A DNA stretch of 64,000 bases from Dermanyssus gallinae (taxonomy: Eukaryota > Arthropoda > Arachnida > Mesostigmata > Dermanyssidae). The position numbers and the translations under genes are program-made. Shown here one piece after another: positions 44,971 through 60,094 of the stretch (the first letter of the stretch is position 1; every line of letters begins with the position of its first letter). Where the stretch lies: positions 612,501 through 676,500 of the forward strand of contig QVRM01000325.1 in the NCBI GenBank assembly GCA_003439945.1, written 5' to 3'. The notes beneath the pieces are model-generated. The model was not told the DNA's origin. It did not search any database and saw only the letters and a program-made list of their open reading frames with translations.

Positions 44971-45958
44971 GATATTCGGCGACAAGATTCCAAGGATTGC
45001 CTCCTCAACACAATTCGCTTTTAAAATAATTTGTTATAAAAGGAGCAGTTTCACTAGTCAGCTTTATCCTTATGCTCTAGACATTTTGCTGAGATACAGA
45101 ATTTTTCCTGCGCTACAGGATTTTTGCTGCGACCGCAATCTCTTTGCAAAAGTGTTTGAAAATCGAACAACTCCCGACCACTCGCAATCGCACGACACTT
45201 GACAGTGAGTGATTTGAAAGTTCTTGACAGGTTACTAAATAGGATTATCAAAAAAAGACGTCAGCCTCACTTGCGCCGAAAGTTGCGCGGAGAGAGAGCG
45301 CCTACGAAAAACCTTAAGTACTTAACAAGGTCCCCTCTAGCAAATATACGTTAGACTTCTAGAGAACATAACAGAGAAATTGCAAAAAAAGTTAAAATTT
45401 GCGATGGAAAACTATACTAAGGGCGCAGCCTTTTTTGCTCTCACCAAATATTAGGAAAGCGGTTTACGACAAAACCGTACGACTGAAGTCTACTGAATGT
45501 CCTGGCACTGCTATCATCACTACATATGCACAAAGCCAAACTGTTCCAACAGTGAGAGATGATGCGTATGTGCTTCTGTCGGGCCTAATCGCGGCCGTCC
45601 TTATCATTAACGCAATGCGATCGTTATCACCATGACGCGCAACACCGTCGTACTATACACTACTACGTTGCATCAAATAACCATAGCGCTATCTGCTAAT
45701 TACGGCACCTCACCACCGCCCATTACCGATTACGATCTAGTTATCTCGATGTTAACTATGTCTATTTTAATTATCTGTTCTATTATCTGTCTATTCTATC
45801 TAGCTGTGTGTCGTCTCTAGTGTATTCAAACGTAGTGTTGTTGCTGCTCGCGCCCTGCTTCCTTCCGCCTCCTCTAATGAGTTCCCATCGTGGGGTAAGA
45901 AGACACGACAGGTGACAGACAGCCTTGTGTCTCATTATTCATCATCACAGGCTCCCAC

Positions 45959-46150
45959 GTTCGGGGACTCACTGGTGGCGTGGTGTCTTTGCGTGCGCTT
46001 CGCGATCGGAGGAGACACATAGGTAGATGCACGGGTTCGATCCCCGCCGTTGCACATTCGTAAAATCTCAGTGTATACTTGCGAACGCCGAGCAGAAAAT
46101 CCGATGTCGGAATGGGGCCGCCCTCTTGGTCTGTCTCGGTATCAGAGTAG
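45959..46150 (+). mobile_element. SINE family A, copy 3
   Basis: The head GGTGGCGTGGTGTCTTTGCG, GATCGGAGGAGACACATAGG and a well-kept B box GGGTTCGATCCCC (46033-46045) followed by GCCGTTGCAC match the copy at 36102. The body diverges after that. Confidence 0.7.
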
Positions 46151-46877
46151 GGCAATTGTGTGAAGTCCGTTTTTGATGCCGAGTTGACGTTGATGCCTCG
46201 AAAAGCATCTCCCTACATCCGCGTCATTAGCTATCGCAACTTCCGGCTTTTCGGTTGGACATCCAATCAGCAACGGAGCGGAGCTACTGTTGTTAGTTAC
46301 TTAGTAATAGTAACTACTACTACTACTACTACTACTTATTCATTCGTTCAAGCGATAGCTCTATTCCTACGAGCGACTGGCTGCACCTGTGTGTCGACGC
46401 CAATGAGCCTTGAGCTATGCCGATGCTATGTCTAAGAGTTCGCTTCCGGCAGCTCTGTTCAATCAGAGTCAGTGAAAGGGGGTCGAGGAGAAAAAAAAAC
46501 GCTGTTACATATTCAACGTGGTCACAGGTGGGAAGGAAAATCAACTAAACTAAGCTTACTAAAGAACGAGAGCAAGCGTAGTTAGGTTCGTTACGGATGA
46601 TGCGCCACGAACTGCGGATATGCTGTAGGAGGCCATGTTCCGGTCGGACAATAGACGCCGAGCTTCTCGCTTCACCAGCAGTAGCTGAAATCATCTGAAG
46701 AGGCTTGAGTGTTTTGTCGCATTTTCACACCGCCGACGTCGGTCGGTCTTATTCAGTCCCAACAAAGGCCTCATGCGCCACATAAGCCACTCAGCAGGTA
46801 AACGATGCGCCCGAACAGCCGGCTGAAGTGTTTGTTTATCGAAAAAAGCCCATTATAGAACTATAACAGTAGCAGCA

Positions 46878-46900
46878 GCGACAACAACAACAACCCCAAT

Positions 46901-46988
<88 letters not shown>

Positions 46989-47020
46989 GCAGCAGCAGCA
47001 ACAACAACAACAACAACAGC
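46878..47020. repeat. (CAA)n triplet tract
   Basis: About 140 bp, almost pure CAA with CAG interruptions near 46988-47000. The poly-Val frame on the other strand is an artefact. Confidence 0.95.
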
Positions 47021-47625
47021 GACGACGGCTAGAAAAGAAAACACGACACTCGGCGTCGGTAAAGACGTAAACAAAGAGGATATAGAAACAGTACAGTCAA
47101 CGATAGGGTTGTTGAAGCCTTGCCGTCGTGCTAGGGCGCCTACCCAAAGACCCGGTCACTCCATGGGCCAGGTCAAGCGTTAAGAGGCTGATTTCCACAC
47201 AGTGGCCCGGCCGCAGTTCAGCAGTCGACATCTCCGAGAAACAAAATATCCTTCCAGCTAGAGTTTTAAGCTTAACCCATATATAGGCAACGTTATTCAC
47301 AAATCCCTCGCCGGAAAGCTGACCAACGCGACTGCAACTAGCTGAAGCAGGCAGAACCGGGTTACGGTTTCCTGTGGGTAGCTTAAAAACCACAACTAGC
47401 AAATTGCCAATTGGGAACAGCGGCTTGCTGCGGACCTCCTCTTAAATGCTAAATCCTCAATAGCCAGGCGTTTTTGTAGGCGTTGAGTGTTTACAAGTAC
47501 AACGTTATCCATTGACAGGACGCTTGGGTCGTAATAGATAGCCGGAACAACGTATAAGGTAAAAACTTAAAACTTTGGCCAGTGAACTACATCGCCTTCT
47601 TATGAACGAATTGGCGGTCAAGGCT

Positions 47626-47681
47626 CAACCCTTAGGTTGCATTGATCAGGCATTTGTTTGATCAGTGCAACTCAAGGGTTG
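47626..47681. repeat. Imperfect 23-bp hairpin
   Basis: CAACCCTTAGGTTGCATTGA at 47626 onward pairs with TCAGTGCAACTCAAGGGTTG ending at 47681, three mismatches in 23 bp, with a short loop. It sits about 80 bp inside the right arm of the large inverted repeat. Confidence 0.8.
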
Positions 47682-47759
47682 CGATCTCCACAAGAGGGCA
47701 GTTGGACACTGTGCGTAAAGTAAGGCAACTTCTAGTAACTCAGTTCATTCTTCATTCGA

Positions 47760-48286
47760 ACCGACATTATTTTTTCTACTAATACTCCATATATTTGTCA
47801 TATAGTATGTGTATTTCGTACAATATGTGTGTAAATACTCACTTCATCATGCATCATTGCCACTGCAATCATTATTAGCCAGCCAAGAGTTTACATCACA
47901 TTAGCACTACACCATAATTCAGCATGGCAGTCGATTCAGATTCGCTTCTCACAGTAGAGCAACGTATGTTTGAATCAGTCATGTTTACTTTACCTACTCA
48001 TCACCCAATTCATTATTTTCTAATTCACATATGATTGTAACAAAGCGCTGCCATCATTCAGCATAGGCCCGAGCGATTCAAAATTTTACGATAGGCTTTA
48101 GATTAAGTGATTTTAACGTTAGCACAATATGCGCAATGTGCGCCAAGCACTTTGTCAGTTCATTTTTTTACAATAGAAATACTTATATTTCTTTACAACA
48201 CGACAACAAAAGCTAATGTAAACATAATTGGTTCTTTATAAACTAGATGATATGTGTTCAACAACATAATCGTATATATGAAAGTA
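47760..48286 (-). repeat. Right arm of a 0.53-kb inverted repeat
   Basis: The inverted copy of 44445-44970. It runs from ACCGACATTATTTTTTCTAC to CGTATATATGAAAGTA, after which similarity ends. Confidence 0.9.
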
Positions 48287-51090
<2,804 letters not shown>

Positions 51091-51660
51091 TCACTTGGAC
51101 GCGCCCGGCCGGCAGTAGCACATACGTTCGAAGCTCTGCTCTTTGACGCATTTCGAGTGCGAGCTGAACCAGTCTGTGCGATCGATGTCGTCGATGAGCT
51201 CCCAGCGAGCGGTGGAGTTGTTCTTCACCGTTGGCTGGCGTACGAAGCGGGCCGCCGCCTCGAACTGGCCTTTCGGCTGGAGTGAAAGCGAGATCTTGAA
51301 GTAGTCGGTCCACGCAGCGCCCTCCGACAGCCGCCGGAAGTCGTCGATGCCGCGCAGCGTCCACTCTCGACACAGGCTCGTCGCGTTCTCCTCGGCGATG
51401 ATGGCGTTGGCTCGGGCCAGCACGAAGCTCGCCAGCGACTTGGCCAGCGGGCCGTCGCGGCTAACCGGCTGCGGCTCGAAGCACATGCAGTACTGGAAGC
51501 CGATGTGGGCCGTGGCACAGTCCCGATCGTCGGGAACGACGTGGCTAAGCAGGCTGTAGCCGTAGGCCGTCTGCGTGGTGCGGCTTTCCTGCCAGACGTC
51601 GGCCAGCTCCCGTATCGTTGTGTGGAGGTCGTAGACCGTTACAAGGCGACGTTGATTCTC
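51091..51660 (-). CDS. DUF229 gene, terminal exon
   Basis: Starts after CTCTCGCGTAG with [20 protein letters not shown], the family's 'N...Lt..yDlh.TL.di' block. It continues through a Cys-rich tail ([40 protein letters not shown]) and stops at 51091-51093. 189 residues, GC-rich coding. Confidence 0.9.
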   Translation of the reverse strand, partial: ENQRRLVTVYDLHTTIRELADVWQESRTTQTAYGYSLLSHVVPDDRDCATAHIGFQYCMCFEPQPVSRDGPLAKSLASFVLARANAIIAEENATSLCREWTLRGIDDFRRLSEGAAWTDYFKISLSLQPKGQFEAAARFVRQPTVKNNSTARWELIDDIDRTDWFSSHSKCVKEQSFERMCYCRPGASK

Positions 51661-53264
51661 CTACGCGAGAGAGAGTGCCGGACACAGTAGTTGTAATCGC
51701 AGCAGCAGCAATTGTAACCAAAAAAAAGCAATGCCGTTATGCAACATACAGTGGTTACAGTAGTTCGTTAGTTAGTTAGTTAGTCAGTAGGAAACAAAGC
51801 AGTGCGAGGAAACCCAAACGAAAGTTCGTAGCAAATAGTGTGACTCTGGGTGTGTGTGTGTGTGAGTGCGGTAAATCAATCAAAGCGACGTAGAACCCCG
51901 TTACGTTTTCTCTCACGTGTTCGAACAGCCAGATGTGGAGAGGTGTAGGAATGACTGTATGGCCACGATGATGAGCTACTATTAGCACACTCGACGTGAA
52001 TGCGTTGTCGAGCCCGAACTACTCTCTACCCGTCGCTGGCATTCGAATAATTACAATTACAATTATGTTTATTTCACTCAAATTGAGTATAATATACATT
52101 TCACATGTATCTTCATGAAACTCTATCTATCTTCTTCACGCTTCCGACGAGAGAAGTAGTGCAAGTAGGGCATTCGAGTAATAGCATACGCGGACGAGGA
52201 CAGACCGACACAAGGGAGAAAGAAATAAGAGATGTCTGACTGACAACTAAAAATTAAAGGCAGAACACGCCAGGGACAGCACGCATGAGAGAGGAAATCG
52301 ACCTGACTAACTAATCAACAAGTGTAGCAACTCACTGCGGGCACGTTTCATTGGTCATGCCCCAAACACCCGCTATCATCGAGCGGCTCTCGACACTCGA
52401 AACTCTGTGCATCAAAGCACACACACTTGGCTGCTTCCAAAAGCCAGCCAACAAAAGACGAAACTAAATAGTTGTTTGGTTTGTACTGGCATATGTGTGT
52501 ATGAATGGTAGTCGTTGCAAGTGCACCTTCATGTTCGCCAGCGCCTGTGGATTCTCCCTGTAGTACCAGTCCGGCATGAGCACAAAGCCGTACGGTAACA
52601 TATCCTCGTATCGGCCCAGCTCGGTGGCCCGGAAGCTCCCAAAACGAAAGCCGTGATCGGAGATAAAGAACACAGCCGTCGAGTTGAGGATGCCGTCACG
52701 TTCCATCTTCTTAAAGAAGTCCTCGAAGTAGCCATCGACGCGATGTCCCCCGTTCACCTACAAAAAAAAAAAACAGAAACAAGCAAGCCGCAAATGCCGG
52801 ACTTGGGAATTATAATAGAAAGTTCATTCGTGTCACCACACAGGCATTACCGACAGCCTGGGCGCTTGTCTGCCTACACAATGTTGGAACAACACGTAGA
52901 TTATCTCCGAATCGAGAGTCGGCGTCCTTCGGTTACGGGCTACAGAGGATCTTGAGCAATTCTTATTTTATATATAAATAATATATATATAGTCCGTGAA
53001 AAAAAGATACAGCCACTCATACACTTATTATAATGAATCGTGTAAAGACTACAGTGGTGCACACTCATGGAGTAGCAGCGGAGACTATCGACATTTAAGG
53101 TCTTAGATTACTTATAAACACGAGAGTAAATTGAAGAAACGTGTGAAGAATTCGCCAACAAATTAAGCTTTTTATTGGCTTTCACGCCAAATACCTTAAG
53201 ATCATGACCTTATGACCACTCGCAATGCTCAAAACTATCATAGTCAGGCAAATGCATATCTCAT

Positions 53265-53318
<54 letters not shown>

Positions 53319-55820
53319 AGGAAGCAAAAAGAACAACACGAACAACACGTTTCGAGCGGCCTTAATCACCCACAACTGTTTGTTTGTCACACTTTAAGAC
53401 TGCCATACAAAGAAAAGCGGCAGACCGGTGAGAGGTTGCAGAAAAGTAGCTCAACGAAAAGTTCTCATTTGCGCATTTCTACTGGCGTGGTGTTGTTGTC
53501 GTGCGTGTTGACCTTCCTCTAATGGTTCGTAACCTTCATCGTTCGTCGCCTAGTCGTTCTTAGCTAGCTTGATTTAACGTTGACACCGGCAGAACTTACC
53601 TCATCGTGCGCCGTTTCGCTGAGCCACGAGTAGGAGAAAATCGGACGATCGCTGCCAAGCAGCTTCATTGTCTGGTGCGTATAGTCGAGGTAGTGCTTGG
53701 CCGGAAAATCCGGTCCAAGACACATCTTGAAGTCACGATTCTTCAGAGCTGATTTGTCGATAGCTTGCATAAGCGGCCGCGGCCAGTAAGTCGTTGGAGT
53801 CTGCAACAGCGAACACAGAAAGAATGAACGGACTTCATCAGCAACTCTCAGGAGGTGCAGTACAACCCGACACAGGGCAGGCACCCGAACGTTGCCAGTC
53901 GTGGTTGACGCTTTTCATGACGATCTATGCCGGGAAAAACATGCCTCGTATGTAACGTCGTCGGAAAAGAACAGGATAGAATAGAATATAATCGAAAGCG
54001 CCTTTATTTGCTGAATAAAGGGTGGAAAAGGAGACTAGGTAGGCTATGACGCCCACGAAGCCGCCTTGTTGTGCGCCGAAAAAAAAAAAGCCGAATGCAT
54101 GCTCGATACCGCGTGTGTATAAAGCGAGAATTTATAACACTGCTCTATCGTGAGTATTTGTCGACGCATAGGCCAACATTTTGATGCATCTCTATAGATC
54201 AATATATTGCCTTAATTGCTGATAAGGCTATAGATTCGACCCTTGTTGTTTTAATGTCAAGAGATGGCGTTGAGCTCGGGTCGAGCCGTGCGCTGCAGGC
54301 GTTTCTCACTCATTCTAAAGCTAGGCTGGGCTTGCAAAGCGAACAAGCCAAATGTAACATATTTACACACTCATTGTAATGGAAATATCGTGGAAATAAG
54401 AGCAAATTCGCCGCTGTATTCGCGATTCCGTTTCTCTAACTGCGTTTTAGTCGCATGGTCATATTGGGCGTATGTTGAAAACCCGGCCAGATAGACCTAT
54501 GTTATATACTATAGCCGTTGCTTTGACAATGTCGTTCTATTCAGAAACGCATAGACTCGTCGCATAATACTACTTGTTAGACGACGCTAAGGCCAATTGA
54601 TGTTGATGCTTGCCGTATCAGATGATTAATTATTGCAAAGGATTGAGTACTTGCCTTCTTAAAGCCTTTCAGGCTGGAGTATACAAATAAGCCATATTTC
54701 CACTGCTCTTCGTAAAACATAGTCCGATAGCCTCGAACTGCAAATTCGTCCCATAGTAATCTGAAAACAAATATTGTACATACGTATGGATTTATTTTGT
54801 TATGCTCGCATGGTAAAGTGAACAAATGTCATACAAACATATATATATATATATATATCATTTTTTCATAAATAACTCATTTTTGATGTGAGCTGAATAG
54901 AAATAAGTGAATCATAGTGCATCTAATCATATAAATGAATGCATAGATGGCGCCTTCTCGATTTTTTCATTCTTACAGGCCTAGGACCTCACTCACGGAA
55001 AAAAAACGCCGTAGCGCAGTTGCACTGTGCGGCAACGAACCTACCGAAACTAGGCGCCAGGGAGAATGGTCGGCTAATTTATTTAAGCACAAGGTTGAGA
55101 AAAACCTCATTGAGGGATGCGCCACGGACGCTGACATAACCAGCACGCGCGGCGTCTTCCCGCAGGCCTGGTGTACGCTCACGGGTGCATCTGCGGAGAC
55201 ATGCTGCGGCCACAGGCTGTCCTGCATCGTCAGCGCAGGCAGAGTGGCCTACAGTGCGTCCTGAAACCCGTCGACCTTAACAGGGAGGGGCTGGAAGAGA
55301 CCTGACGGTTTGACCCTAACCCCGTTCGAGAGCGGTTGCATACTGATTTGGCAACGCAGCAAGGTGAGACACTACCAGAACATTGGATACCCAGTGGGTT
55401 CAACCCACTTGCCTTCGGGACCCTTGGCGGACGGTTAATCCTAGCCAGTGGAGATAGGACAGCAGACGATTGGACATGGATCCTTGGACAGCGCCGGAGC
55501 AATGGGGGGCCGGTCCGGGGAACCTTCTTGAACTGGCTGGTCACTACATTGGACCCCCGTAACGGAGCACACGTTCGCAAAGACCTAAATGCTTGTACCG
55601 TTAGTGTATATATATATGCAAAAAAAATCGACATTACCTTGTGGCATTATCGAAGTACATGTCCTGCACACGGCTGTTTAGACCTGGATCTGGGTTCCAT
55701 TGAATGCCAGTGAGCAAGGCAATCTGGTTTGGAGCGGAATTCAGCCCGACCTTATTATAGCCGAACAACTCCATCAGATTTTTCTTTTTCTGTAAACATG
55801 TTATATTTAAAACAAAATTA

Positions 55821-55902
<82 letters not shown>

Positions 55903-58900
55903 TTTATTATTCGCTTTGCATGTATACCTATATACATGTCACCATTTTATATCAGTTATATCAGAGGCGCTTAGAGCGGCAGCATATATGTTACCTACGC
56001 ACCCATATAAGCAATGTATACTTCAATACCTGCTGAGTATTTGCTTTCCATTGGGACAGCCTCTTTGTAATATCGATCAAATTCTAACATTTGATCCTAA
56101 AGCTACAGCTCTATATCTCTGCCCCCCCCCCTCTCAAGGCTGTACATTCTTTATCAAAATGTTCGATTGACTCATTCCTTAGCCCACATGCTCGACATTC
56201 TGTACTCTTACCCTCCCCATATTTAGCTTTTTGTATTTTTGTATCCAACATCCCTGCCCTGGCATCTGCCCATAGCCCACGCGCTCTTTAATTATCGTAT
56301 ACCTATTCTACCCTACCCCTTTTCCGCTTTTCTGTTCCATATATACCTGCCAAACACGATCTGGAACCCATCGCCAATTTCCATTTGCCTGTATATGACT
56401 TGTTTCTCCGATACCCTCCCCCTTGCCCATTGCTGACTATTGTGTCCAATCTCCCTAGCTGCGAACTCTACTCTGCATCCCACTTCGTTTTAATCCTTAG
56501 TGCCGTCTTTACCAGCCGCAATTGAAACGACAACCCAATGCAAATCTTATCAGTTCTCCTATTTCCTTCTTCAAGCCTTACCGAAATCCCGTCAAGACCA
56601 CACGACGTTCTTGGATTCATTTTCTTTAATACGCCTTCCATCTCATCTGCTGTGCTTATAATATCAGTGCAGTTCTTGTCCCTCCTGCACTGTTCACGCT
56701 AGTCGTAAAAAATAGTCCTTGTAACGCGGCATCTGTTGTGTCTGTTCTCTGGACGTTATTTGTTATCCTTGTTTTTCCAGTCTGACATAGTCCCAAAACT
56801 GCTTTGTTCGCTTGGAGGCCCCCAAAATCATGTTAAATTCCCTTTCGTCTGCATTTTTAATTGCATCTTGTATGAACATTTGAGCATTCTACCCAATTAT
56901 GATGACTTCCAACATTGTATGTTTTCCCTTCATCTATTCGGATTTCCTCTTCCCATTATCCTATTTTACCCTTCGTCAGTACATAATCTACGCATGACTT
57001 TATATATATACAGGTAGTTCAATAAGTTCTTAAAATGAGCTTTTCAGAATTCGAATTTTGGCGCGCTTTCCCGTGCAACGTATCGGCGTGATTTTGAAAA
57101 ATGGAGAAAAATAGTTTCGAGTGGTTATCAAGCATTTTTATTTCAAAGGTTGGAATGCGACCCAAGTGAAAACTGAGTTAGACGAGGTGCACGGTGACTC
57201 TGCGCCATGTTTTGCCACTATTTCCAACTGGATTAATGAGTTAAAAAGAGGTCGCAGGAGCACCGAGGATGAAGTACGTTCAGGACGCCCAAAAACAGCA
57301 ACTGATGAGAAAAACGAGGAAAAAGTGCGGAAAATCGTTGCCGCAGATAAGCGAGTGAACATTAGGGAGATAGCGGAGGCCTTGGGGATCAGTTTGGGTA
57401 GTGTGCATTTCATCCTGCACGAGAACTTGAAGATGAAAAAGCTCAGAGGAAAATGGGTGCCGCATTTGCTCAACCAAGGCTAAAAAGACGCGCGTGTTTC
57501 CGCTTCACAGCGAAATTTGGCCAAGATGTCGAAAAATCCGTCGGATTTTTGGCGCAGATTCGTGACCGTCGATGAAAGCTGGGTCTATCACTACACTCCC
57601 GAGACCCAAGAAGCATCTCGTCAATGGTGTGCACCTGGTGAAGGACCCCCGAAGAGGGTGCGGACAACAGCATCGGCCGGAAAGATGATGGCTACGGTTT
57701 TTTGAGACCAACGTGGAATTATTCTGGTCGACTACTTTGAGAGCGGTAAAACGATCACGGGAGAATATTATGCAAGACTGTTGGACTGCCTGAAGCAAGA
57801 ACTTATTGAACAACCTTCCTATTCTTCAGACCTGGCCCCCTCTGATTATTTCCTCTTCGGACATTTGAAGAATAGTCTCGGTGGAAAGCGTTTTTCCAGC
57901 AATGAAGAGGTTAAGGCTGCTGTCAATGCCTATTTTCAGTCTAAAGACGCGGAATTCTACTCAAGAGGTATAAATGCTCTGAAATCTCGGTGGGAAAAGT
58001 GTATTGAGCTTCTCGTGGAGTATATCGAATAAAAAAAAAGAAAAACAAGATTTGGAAAATTTTTGGTTTTCATTTTAAGAACTTGTTGAACTACCTGTCT
58101 ATATATATATATATATATATATATACCATCTACAACATATATAGCCATCGATTTGGTACCGAAATTATGATCTGCCTCAATGTGTTAGTTTTGAACGCTG
58201 TGAGTGGTCGTGGGGTTATGATTTTAAGGTATTGAACTTAAAAGCTAATAAAAGTACTTCATTTTTTTTCGAATTCTCTTTTAAACGGCCATGTCGCATC
58301 TTCTAACCGGCTTCGTATGCCTTTAGAGAAAGCATTTTCTTAGCGAACACGATAAAATGCATAGTTTCTCTATTGCTGTTGCAAGACAACCAGTCTTCCT
58401 AGAAACTAAGCACACCGTCGTGTTTGTGATAAAATTCTGCTCCATCTGATGAATATGCAAGGCCGGTCAGAAGACGCGACATGGTCGCTTATTTAGCACA
58501 TTTTGTGCTCCTATGTCGGGCAAAAACACCAGTGTCACAAATTGTAGTAATTTCACTGTAACTCCGAAACAAGACTTCTCAGAGCACATGTTCCATTGGA
58601 AAAAATATTCGTTTTAACGAGCTCTACAATTTTATGGATCGCTATAAAATTCGTTCAATCACACCCTGTATATAGATGAGGTATAATACATATATATATA
58701 TAAGTGGCGGCGGGGTCTAGGGGCCATTACACTAGTCATGGTTGTCATCTATCGGGATCTCGCCCGCCGGTTCAACGTGTCCACTGCTTCTGCTCCCGAT
58801 ATGAGAATGATATATATACATTGTGCACGGCACACGTGCGTGGATTTCATTAGCACACATATGCAATCAAAACAATCGAAGTACATAGAGCAAAATCAAG

Positions 58901-59264
58901 TGCTATCCGCGCCCGAAACGCGGTGAACGCTGCGAGCTCGACACGTCGAAGTTAATATAACAAGTGCCTAAAGAAAACTAGTTAAATATGCTGGACTGAA
59001 AACAAGATATATTTTTGTGCCAATTGCTATGGATACACTAGAGCCAACCACCAAGGGAACCGACGCATTTCTCAAAGATTTAAGTAAGCGAATTCAGGTC
59101 ACAAACGACCGAAGAGAGGGTCAATTCTTGGGTCAAGCGTTGTCCTTGGCCGTTTGCAGAGGGAACGCGGCATCTATTTTAGGCGCCATAAACTAATTAT
59201 TTAAAAAAAAAATTAGGAATAATACGTCAGACCTCATAACTGTAACATTGTTTAACATGTAATA

Positions 59265-59345
<81 letters not shown>

Positions 59346-59957
59346 GGCCGAAAGGCTTACTCCCTCATCGAACCACTGATTGGAGCAACTGGGCTGCTAG
59401 AGACACACACACCTTCAGGTACTTGAGCGTCTTCGGAAACTGCCGATGCGCATTGAGCCTCGACATGGAATCGAGGCCAACGACGAGAACATGAAGCGGT
59501 GGCTTGCCGAAGTTGTTTGGCATCAGCGGATAACGAACCGGCTTCACTAGAGGTAGGGCGAGCGGCTGTTCGTATTTCGGTGCAGTCGATGCGTTGTAAC
59601 CGCCTGGCAACACGCAGTTGATCCACAGGAACTCTGCGTTCGGGCACGAGCCAACCTTCAGCGGCATTCGCTTTCCAAACTTGTGATGCCGATCAACTAC
59701 CTGTAAACCGGGTTTTTCAATATTTTAATTTTTTTAAAAATTTCAATATTAATATAATAATTATATATATATAATTATTTATTAACACCCGGGCTGGGTA
59801 AGTGTGTTTATGTTACATCACAGTTTTTCGACACAACAATCGATCTAGCGTTTTGCCAGTTCTGCTATGGACCGAACCGCCGGACAAACCGCGGCGTGGT
59901 ATTATCACATTTACTCTAGCATTCTTTGCATTGACATTCGTCTTGTGGTTCATGGTG

Positions 59958-60038
<81 letters not shown>

Positions 60039-60056
60039 CAATTGAAGGTATAAATG

Positions 60057-60094
<38 letters not shown>

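Larger units (their letters stand above)
44971..47759. other. 2.8-kb interior between inverted-repeat arms, no gene seen
   Basis: Contains a SINE family A copy (45959-46150), an (ACT)n tract at about 46314-46336, a long (CAA)n tract and an imperfect hairpin next to the right arm. No transposase-like motif is visible in any frame; frames of 60-100 codons lack motifs. Confidence 0.6.

Noticed and set aside
46853..47074. Poly-Val ORF on the minus strand over the CAA tract.
   Set aside because: Translation of a microsatellite, with no other evidence.
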